From contig JBGUHV010000155.1 of NCBI GenBank assembly GCA_045112425.1, forward strand, positions 1-5,714: a stretch of 5,714 nt of DNA. Direction: 5' to 3'. The translations under genes were made by a program, and so were the position numbers. Of the stretch, positions 1 to 4,764 are shown in pieces. The notes under the pieces are model-generated. The model was not told where the DNA came from and did not search any database. It saw only the letters and a program-made list of their open reading frames with translations. This DNA comes from CAG-103 sp045112425. GTDB taxonomy: Bacteria > Bacillota > Clostridia > Oscillospirales > Oscillospiraceae. The stretch's first letter is position 1. The number at the start of each line of letters is the position of its first letter.

Positions 1-1485
1 CCGGATGCCGGGCAGCACCTCCATGGGGTTGAAGCGGAAGGGGCTGACGCCCTCGTCGCCGAGCGTGAAGACCAGCATGTCCTCCTTGAAGATATCCAGC
101 GTTTTCAGCGCCCGGTATTCGGTTTTGGCGGGCTCCAGGATGATGAAGGGGATCTTCTGCTCGTCCGGCACATCCCAGAGCTGATAGAGAATGTTGAACA
201 TGGCAGTGGTCTTGCCGCTGCCCGGCACGCCGACGATCAGCCCGTGCTTGGCAAACTGCTGGCTGTCGAACTGCGCGGGATTGTGCCCCGCCCCGCTCTC
301 GTCCAGATAGCTTCCCAGACGGATGATGGTGCGCGCCTCTTTTTTGGACACGAAGGTCTCAATGCCGGTGTCGAACCCGAAGCCGGGGAAGCCCGGCTTG
401 ATCGGCACCGGAATGCGGAAGAAGTTGGAGGCCTCCTCCACGCTCACCAGCCGCGGCAGACGCTGCGCGCGGTAGGGCGCATCGGCGGCATGGCGGTTCC
501 AGTAGGCCGAGTGCGCATCGGCGGAGACGTCGAGCGAGCGGTAGCAGGAGACGAGATAGTCAAACGCGCGGTAGCCGCGGCGGAAGACCTGAATGACGCC
601 CTCGTTCTTCGCGCTGTTGACGAGCAGGGCGTTTGCCAGCTGATCAGCGCCGGCGTCCGCATAAACGCGCAGGGAGACGAGGAAAAGCCGGCTCGCCTCA
701 TACTGCTTGTTCAGTTTTTCAAAATTGTCGAGCGGGGTTTTGAGCATGGGCAGCTTCTGCCCCTGCCAGAGAATCTTGCCCTCGGCGGAGCGGAAGGTCT
801 CGCCGTTCATGCAGTCCTTGAGCCGGCGCACGCTGCTGCTGACCCAGTCGCGCTCGGCCTCGAGATACTGCGTGGGGATGAGCGTGACGTCCACGGCGGC
901 GGTGCCGCTGTGGTTCATCAGCGCGAGACAGATGCGCTCCATGGTGTTGTCCGTCGCGGTCCAGGTATAGGGCACATAGAAGCTCTGGAACGAGCCGTCG
1001 GGATAGCGGTCGCTCTGATACTCCTGCTCGTTTTTGGTGATCTCGGCGGCCTCCTGCGCAAACGACGCGTCGAGCGCCTCCGATTCGGCGTTCTCCTCGC
1101 GGCGGAAGGTATACTCGCTGCGCATGAGCGCGTTTTCGATGCGCTGCTCCGCGGCGAGCATGGCCTGCTCCGGCGCGGCGGCTCTGCCGCTGAAGCGGAA
1201 CACCAGATAGAGCGTGATGGCGCCGTCCGCCTTCTTCAGGCGCAGGCTCATGCTCCACTCCGGGCCGAGACTGTGCAGCTGGCGCAGCATGATCATCTGG
1301 CGCTTGACGACCTCGGCGGCGCGTCCGTCCGCCTCCTTGCAGAGGTAGTCGAAGCGCGGATTCGTGAAGTCCGGCAGGCGCGAGACGGAATAGATCAGAT
1401 ACCGGCTCTCGCACGGCTCCACCTGATAGGACCAGCGGTCCTTCATGACCTGATTCCAGCGCAGGATATGGTTGGCTTGATTCAT
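1..1485 (-). CDS. HerA/VirB4-like P-loop ATPase, N-terminal 495 residues (3' partial)
   Basis: The reading frame starts at ATG 1485 and stays open to the left edge, giving 495 codons without a stop. Residues 1-415 form a long N-terminal region with no transmembrane helix: about 1-155 is mixed and helix-rich (MNQANHILRWNQVM at the start), and about 180-345 includes AVDVTLIPTQYLEAERDWVS. The ATPase core begins near 410 with a perfect Walker A, GVPGSGKT (419-426, Lys425). FIILEPAKTEYR (447-458) occupies the place of the 'DPxGEY' strand that follows Walker A in HerA and VirB4 proteins. SPFRFNPMEV (481-490) matches the usual 'NPF' segment. Walker B and the rest lie outside the window. Having about 420 residues before the P-loop resembles VirB4 architecture, while the motif wording is closer to HerA/DUF87 proteins. 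Members pump DNA or drive secretion as hexamers. As the last gene seen in the block, it is probably a second motor of the same system. Which subfamily it belongs to is uncertain. Confidence 0.85.
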   Translation of the reverse strand, partial: MNQANHILRWNQVMKDRWSYQVEPCESRYLIYSVSRLPDFTNPRFDYLCKEADGRAAEVVKRQMIMLRQLHSLGPEWSMSLRLKKADGAITLYLVFRFSGRAAAPEQAMLAAEQRIENALMRSEYTFRREENAESEALDASFAQEAAEITKNEQEYQSDRYPDGSFQSFYVPYTWTATDNTMERICLALMNHSGTAAVDVTLIPTQYLEAERDWVSSSVRRLKDCMNGETFRSAEGKILWQGQKLPMLKTPLDNFEKLNKQYEASRLFLVSLRVYADAGADQLANALLVNSAKNEGVIQVFRRGYRAFDYLVSCYRSLDVSADAHSAYWNRHAADAPYRAQRLPRLVSVEEASNFFRIPVPIKPGFPGFGFDTGIETFVSKKEARTIIRLGSYLDESGAGHNPAQFDSQQFAKHGLIVGVPGSGKTTAMFNILYQLWDVPDEQKIPFIILEPAKTEYRALKTLDIFKEDMLVFTLGDEGVSPFRFNPMEVLPGIR

Positions 1486-1491
1486 GTCTAA

Positions 1492-1497
1492 TCCCCC
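1492..1497 (-). promoter_or_regulatory. Ribosome binding site of the HerA/VirB4-like ATPase gene
   Basis: GGGGGA lies 6 bases before the ATG at 1485. This matters because the frame upstream of that ATG is open all the way back to the previous stop. An in-frame TTG at 1542-1540 has no comparable purine site before it, so the ATG at 1485 is the best start. Confidence 0.65.
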
Positions 1498-1506
1498 GGT
1501 ATGGGC

Positions 1507-1538
1507 AGCGTCGGCTGCAGAGTGCTGCAGCCGGCGCT
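1507..1538 (-). other. Intergenic inverted repeat, 14-bp stem with 4-base loop
   Basis: Between the TAA of the zinc-ribbon gene and the ATG of the downstream ATPase gene, the sequence folds back on itself: 1507-1520 pairs with 1525-1538 around a 4-base loop. On the transcribed minus-strand RNA the only interruption is one A-C mismatch (positions 1511 and 1534), which would be a G-U wobble on the other strand. The core CGGCTGCAG/CTGCAGCCG is a perfect 9-bp pair. No U-tract follows on the minus strand, so it is not a classical intrinsic terminator. It could be an RNA-stability or processing element, a partial attenuator, or a protein-binding palindrome. It ends 9 bases before the ribosome binding site of the next gene. 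Confidence 0.7.
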
Positions 1539-1563
1539 CCAACGGTTTTGTCTGTCCGGCAGA

Positions 1564-3006
1564 TTAACGATATTCGTCCTTTCTGCGGGCGATGAGCTGC
1601 TCGAGCTCGTTCATCTTGGAGCTCTCCTCCTGCTCCACCGACTTGGCAGTGCTGAAGAGCTCGGCGTTGACCTGCTTGATGGTTTCAAACACCGAATCAA
1701 AGATGCGGCTGAGCTGCCCGTTGATGTCCTCCTGGAAGGAGTGGAGGAAGATGGAGTTCTTCCAGTTCTCCCAGGCGGCGTTCCACGCGCGCTCCTGCGC
1801 GGCGCACTTGGCGTTGTGCTCGCGGATGGCGCGGTTCTTCTGATTCATGAAATAGCCGCCGATCATCATGCCGGCGCCAACGAGGGCGACCAGGAAGCCG
1901 ATGCCGCGCGTATAGCGCGAGGTGAAGGCGAGCACGAGACCCACCACGATGGCGATCAGGCCGTAAAGCAGGAGCGTGCCGGCCCACTTGGCCGCCGAAG
2001 CGTCGAGCGGCAGGGGCTTTTCCGGCACCTCGGGCAGATCCGGCGGGGTGATGAAGGTCTTCTCCTCCACGAAGGTGAAGCTGCCGACGTGGTTGAACTG
2101 CACGAGGCAGGACAGGGGGTTGACGACGTCGGTGCGGGGCTTGACGAGATAGACGGATTTGCTCACGCCGCTGCGATCCCACTCGATGGTGCGGCGCTCC
2201 ACGGTGGCGGGCACGGCGTTCTGATCGAGACGGTTCTGGATCTTGCCCATGAAGGCGTCCTCCGTCAGATCGGAGGGCTCGTCGGTGTAAAACAGCTGGC
2301 GCTTGGAGCTCTGCTTCAGCCAGCTCCAGAGCTCGGTGTCGGACATGTGCTTCGTGCCCTCGGACATGCGCATGGTCTTCTTCTGCTGCTGCGCCTCCTT
2401 CTGGCGGCGGGCGTCCGCCTCCACCTGGGCGGCAATGGCCGCGTTGCGGTCCTCCACCTTTTTGCCGATCTGGCCTGCGAAGTTCTTCGCGCCCGTGAAC
2501 GCCTTGCCGGCGGAATCCATCACGGTGTCCTTCACGGCGCTGAAGTCTCTGCGCTGCTCGCCGCCGCTCGGCGCGCCGTAGGCGGGCGGGCGGGAAGACG
2601 GCGGAGCGGGATGGTCATAGGACGGCTCGCGGTCGCCCGGCGCGCCGTAGGCCGGACGGCGGAAGCCGTTGTCCTCATAGGACGGCTGCTCATAGGCCGG
2701 CTCCGGATAGGACGGCTCGCTGTAAGCCGGCTCCGGATAGCTCGGCTGCCCATAGGCGGGCTCGCTGTAGCCCGGCTCCGGATAGGCAGGCTCCTGGTAG
2801 CTCGGCTGCCCGTAGGCGGGCTCGCTGTAGCCCGGCTCCGGATAGGCGGGCTCCCGGTAGCTCGGCTGCCCGTAGGCGGGCTCGGGAAACGCCGGCTCCT
2901 CATAGACCGGCTCCGGCGGCTGCGCCCCGGGCACGGGCATGCCGCAGTTCGGGCAGCGCCAGGCGTTGTCGTCCAGCCGGGTGCCGCAATTGCCGCAAAA
3001 ACTCAT
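1564..3006 (-). CDS. Zinc-ribbon, pentapeptide-repeat, two-pass membrane protein, 480 aa
   Basis: This looks like a membrane scaffold or adaptor; I know no named function for it. The N-terminus is a short zinc ribbon of the kind common in Firmicutes membrane proteins, with C4-x2-C7 and C18-x2-C21. Residues 31-110 are sixteen consecutive in-register pentapeptides of form xxP[AVGS][YF], such as PEPAY, GQPSY and SEPAY. A looser Pro/Tyr-rich linker runs to about 147. Residues 150-210 are a charged amphipathic helical stretch. Residues 220-325 form a mixed domain that looks strand-rich near its end (SVYLVKP, SFTFVEEKTFI). Two transmembrane helices, about 343-363 and 367-386, are joined by a very short turn, so both ends probably face the cytoplasm. 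Residues 390-480 look helical and coiled-coil-like. GAGGAG 8 bases upstream supports the start. The multi-domain cytoplasmic face, with ATPase genes upstream and downstream, suggests a platform for the motors; this is inference. The stop is TAA. Confidence 0.85.
   Translation of the reverse strand: MSFCGNCGTRLDDNAWRCPNCGMPVPGAQPPEPVYEEPAFPEPAYGQPSYREPAYPEPGYSEPAYGQPSYQEPAYPEPGYSEPAYGQPSYPEPAYSEPSYPEPAYEQPSYEDNGFRRPAYGAPGDREPSYDHPAPPSSRPPAYGAPSGGEQRRDFSAVKDTVMDSAGKAFTGAKNFAGQIGKKVEDRNAAIAAQVEADARRQKEAQQQKKTMRMSEGTKHMSDTELWSWLKQSSKRQLFYTDEPSDLTEDAFMGKIQNRLDQNAVPATVERRTIEWDRSGVSKSVYLVKPRTDVVNPLSCLVQFNHVGSFTFVEEKTFITPPDLPEVPEKPLPLDASAAKWAGTLLLYGLIAIVVGLVLAFTSRYTRGIGFLVALVGAGMMIGGYFMNQKNRAIREHNAKCAAQERAWNAAWENWKNSIFLHSFQEDINGQLSRIFDSVFETIKQVNAELFSTAKSVEQEESSKMNELEQLIARRKDEYR
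2677..2916 (-). repeat. Sixteen in-frame pentapeptide-coding repeats (15-bp units)
   Basis: This stretch of the zinc-ribbon protein gene encodes sixteen uninterrupted five-residue units in perfect register, residues 31-110, each with Pro at position 3 and an aromatic at position 5 (Tyr in fifteen, Phe in one). Position 2 is Glu or Gln throughout, and position 4 is mostly Ala, Ser or Gly. A 20-residue order is laid over this: [RQ]EPAY-PEPGY-SEPAY-GQPSY occurs at 51-70 and again at 71-90, with one residue changed. The result is a repetitive, acidic, Tyr/Pro-rich tail that is probably extended and disordered. Similar Pro/Tyr-rich tails occur in other bacterial membrane proteins as linkers or interaction regions, but the role here is unknown. 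Confidence 0.9.
2741..2880 (-). repeat. 60-bp tandem duplication within the pentapeptide region
   Basis: Bases 2761-2820 and 2821-2880 match at 58 of 60 positions. Bases 2741-2760 continue the period, matching 2801-2820 at 19 of 20. The unit is four pentapeptides (20 residues), so gain or loss of a unit keeps the frame. The near-identity at silent positions, against weaker similarity of the flanking pentapeptides, points to a recent duplication or to ongoing copy-number change by slippage or unequal recombination. Confidence 0.9.
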
Positions 3007-3014
3007 GACAGGCT

Positions 3015-3020
3015 CTCCTC
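3015..3020 (-). promoter_or_regulatory. Ribosome binding site of the zinc-ribbon protein gene
   Basis: GAGGAG lies 8 bases before the ATG at 3006, within a longer purine run (AAAGAGAGGAGAG). The 43-base gap that contains it shows no hairpin or T-tract, so transcription probably continues from the upstream gene. Confidence 0.7.
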
Positions 3021-3049
3021 TCTTTCTGGATGGTTCAGTATGGTGGTTC

Positions 3050-3484
3050 TCAGCGTCTCCTGCGTCCGCCGAAAATCAGCCAGCGGACCAGCAGGACAAT
3101 CACGATGATCGTGATGACCCAGACCAGGATCTGCGAGAGAAACGCGGTGATGCTGTCGCGATAGATCACGCACAGCGCAATGGCCGCCGCAATCAGCAGC
3201 ACGGGGATGACGATCCGCCAGGGGATGTCAATGCCGCCCGCGGGAATGCCGCGCTTTGTCCGGGCTGTGTTCCAGTTCTGACCCCGCCCCGGATAGCAGC
3301 TCTGCTCGTCGCTCAGAGCGGGCACGTCGGGCACGGCGTCGGGTCTTCTGGGCGTGGGCGTGTCCCGAAAGCCGCCGCCGCGCCCCGGCACGCCGCCGGT
3401 GGAAGCCGGCGGGCCGCCGGAATCGCTTCCGGGAGGGCCGCTCAACGGCCTCTGCGAGCCGGAACCGCCGAATTGAAATGCCAT
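3050..3484 (-). CDS. Small two-pass membrane hairpin protein with Gly/Pro-rich N-terminal tail, 144 aa
   Basis: This is an unrecognised small membrane protein. Residues 1-85 are rich in Gly, Pro, Ser and Arg and look disordered; no signal peptide is seen. Two hydrophobic helices follow: about 91-107 (IVIPVLLIAAAIALCVI) and about 114-138 (ending VIVLLVRWLIF), separated by a turn of only a few residues (YRDS). The protein ends in GGRRRR. The short turn places both ends on the same side of the membrane, and by the positive-inside rule the Arg-rich end should be cytoplasmic, so the long tail is probably cytoplasmic too. The start is well supported by AGGAGG 8 bases upstream. It sits between the ATPase-like pair and the zinc-ribbon membrane protein, and a role as a small membrane subunit of the same complex is inferred from position only. 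Its presence as a gene is secure; its function is unknown. Confidence 0.8.
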   Translation of the reverse strand: MAFQFGGSGSQRPLSGPPGSDSGGPPASTGGVPGRGGGFRDTPTPRRPDAVPDVPALSDEQSCYPGRGQNWNTARTKRGIPAGGIDIPWRIVIPVLLIAAAIALCVIYRDSITAFLSQILVWVITIIVIVLLVRWLIFGGRRRR

Positions 3485-3492
3485 ATCGGTTG

Positions 3493-3498
3493 CCTCCT
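3493..3498 (-). promoter_or_regulatory. Consensus ribosome binding site (AGGAGG)
   Basis: A full AGGAGG stands 8 bases before the ATG at 3484. It is the strongest site in the window apart from the ambiguous one at the right edge, and may mean that this small membrane protein is made in higher amounts than its neighbours. Confidence 0.8.
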
Positions 3499-3511
3499 GT
3501 TAAAAGAATCG

Positions 3512-4750
3512 TCAGTTGAAATGAATGATCTGATCGGTCTGCGTGTCGAACACAATCGCCTGCCGCTGACCGAGCGCCATGAGCTCCTCGGGCATCACGC
3601 GGTATCGGTTCTCCGTGGTGTACTGCACGTCGTCGTGCCGCCCGCGCGCGAAGATCTGATACGCGCCGCGGTTGGTGCCCTGCGTGGTGCTGATTTTGGT
3701 GTGCTCATAGCGGCCGAACACCTCGGAGAGGACGGTCGCGGTTCTGCCGGTGCTGTGCTTGAAGAAGACGAAGCTGCTCACGCCGCCCGCCAGGCGGAGA
3801 AACTGATTCTCATCGCCGCCGGTGAGCTCGAGCACATTATCCGAGAGATAGCCCCGGACGCAGGACGCGCTCGGCGCGCAGAGATATTCGAGAAACGCCT
3901 CATCCCGGATCTGCAGCCCGTCGATGAGCAGCACGAACGGCTGTCCGCCCGCTATCTTGAGCTCCTCGAGCAGATAGGGCAGCATCTGCTCGGTGTAATA
4001 CCGGTCGACCGAAACGGTGAGCACGGCGCGATGCTGCATGGCAGTGATGATATTATACTCCGAAATCTGCTCATCTGCAATCCATCCGCTGCGGGAAGCG
4101 TCTTTTTCGAGGTTTTGCACGGCGGTGCGGAACAGGTCGAACTGCCCGTCGTCCGCGTCGGCGCCCATATCGGCCCAGATGCGGCGCGCCGTGTCCTGCC
4201 CGCAGGGCAGCTCCATCACGTTCGCGTGCAGCTCGCCCATGTCCACAAAGCTGCAGAGATAGGACAGCCCCGTGAGACTCAGCGGGATCTGCAGCTGGCG
4301 CAGCACCTCGGCGTGCGCGCGCACGACGCGCTCGAGTCTCGGCTGCGCGGTGTAGCCCAGCGTCTGCCCGAGGCGGCGCACGGTGGAAATCAGCTGACCG
4401 ACCGACATGCCGACAAACGGCTCAAAATACGGCCGATTTGAATTCGTGATCCACAGGGGCGGCCGCTCCTGCTCCGGCAGCAAGCCCCAGGCCTGGCAGA
4501 TGTGATCCTCCAGCAGGCGGCTCTGTCCGTGCAGCACGATGACCGGCATGCGCCCGATGACCTCCTGCAGAAACCGCATCAGCGGCGCATAGCGCTCCGC
4601 CGCGGAGCCGCCGCCAACCATGAAGGAGACCGGGCCGTAGCCGGAGAAGAAATAGCCCGCGAGATCCGTCAGATTCCCCCTGCTGGTGAAGACGTTGGAC
4701 ACGCGCGCGTTGTAGCGGTCCGCCTCGCTTCTCTGATTCCATTTTGCCAT
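3512..4750 (-). CDS. Probable degenerate VirD4/TraG-like ATPase (pseudo-ATPase), 412 aa
   Basis: I do not recognise this protein by name. Its plan resembles a P-loop motor of the same class as the upstream gene. A hydrophobic strand and glycine cluster, FMVGGGSAAER (43-53), sits where a Walker A would be but lacks the GK[ST] lysine. A middle helical region (about 110-230) follows. PFVLLIDGLQ (271-280) looks like a Walker B strand with Gly in place of the catalytic Glu. The C-terminus, RYRVMPEELMALGQRQAIVF (382-401), resembles the closing 'L.p.El..L...eaivf' segment of VirD4/TraG proteins. No transmembrane helix is evident. If the comparison holds, it would neither bind nor hydrolyse ATP normally and could be a structural or regulatory subunit of the neighbouring motor. 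It begins 12 bases after the upstream stop and is probably translationally coupled. An unrelated soluble protein with a chance similarity remains possible. Confidence 0.6.
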   Translation of the reverse strand: MAKWNQRSEADRYNARVSNVFTSRGNLTDLAGYFFSGYGPVSFMVGGGSAAERYAPLMRFLQEVIGRMPVIVLHGQSRLLEDHICQAWGLLPEQERPPLWITNSNRPYFEPFVGMSVGQLISTVRRLGQTLGYTAQPRLERVVRAHAEVLRQLQIPLSLTGLSYLCSFVDMGELHANVMELPCGQDTARRIWADMGADADDGQFDLFRTAVQNLEKDASRSGWIADEQISEYNIITAMQHRAVLTVSVDRYYTEQMLPYLLEELKIAGGQPFVLLIDGLQIRDEAFLEYLCAPSASCVRGYLSDNVLELTGGDENQFLRLAGGVSSFVFFKHSTGRTATVLSEVFGRYEHTKISTTQGTNRGAYQIFARGRHDDVQYTTENRYRVMPEELMALGQRQAIVFDTQTDQIIHFN

Positions 4751-4758
4751 GTTCTGTG

Positions 4759-4764
4759 CCTCTC
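4759..4764 (-). promoter_or_regulatory. Ribosome binding site overlapping the upstream stop codon
   Basis: GAGAGG lies 8 bases before the ATG of the 412-residue gene and shares its first two bases with the TGA of the coupling ATPase gene (TGAGAGG). This fixes the start at 4750 and suggests that ribosomes finishing the first gene re-initiate on the second, giving linked amounts of the two proteins. Confidence 0.7.

Noticed and set aside
244..1491. A 415-codon open frame on the plus strand
   Set aside because: It lies antisense to the HerA/VirB4-like ATPase, whose frame carries an exact Walker A and family motifs. The plus-strand product is Ala/Arg/Leu/Gly-rich with no domain, as expected for the shadow of a GC-rich gene.
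1507..1538. The hairpin considered as a Rho-independent terminator
   Set aside because: No U-tract follows the stem on the transcribed strand, and the next gene begins 22 bases later in the same direction with its own ribosome site. On the plus strand the T-run comes 8 bases after the stem and there is no gene to terminate.
2737..2880. 60-bp repeats considered as a CRISPR array or a set of regulatory iterons
   Set aside because: The copies abut without spacers, keep the reading frame and encode a phased pentapeptide pattern, so they are coding repeats.
1501..3108. A 535-codon open frame on the plus strand with an Ile/Gly/Arg/Leu repeat
   Set aside because: The repeat is simply the antisense reading of the pentapeptide region of the zinc-ribbon protein. 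The minus-strand frame has a zinc ribbon, membrane helices and a ribosome site, and the plus-strand frame has none of these.
2939..4441. A 500-codon open frame on the plus strand
   Set aside because: It spans two minus-strand genes and the gap between them, has a composition typical of antisense frames in GC-rich DNA, and shows no recognisable motif.
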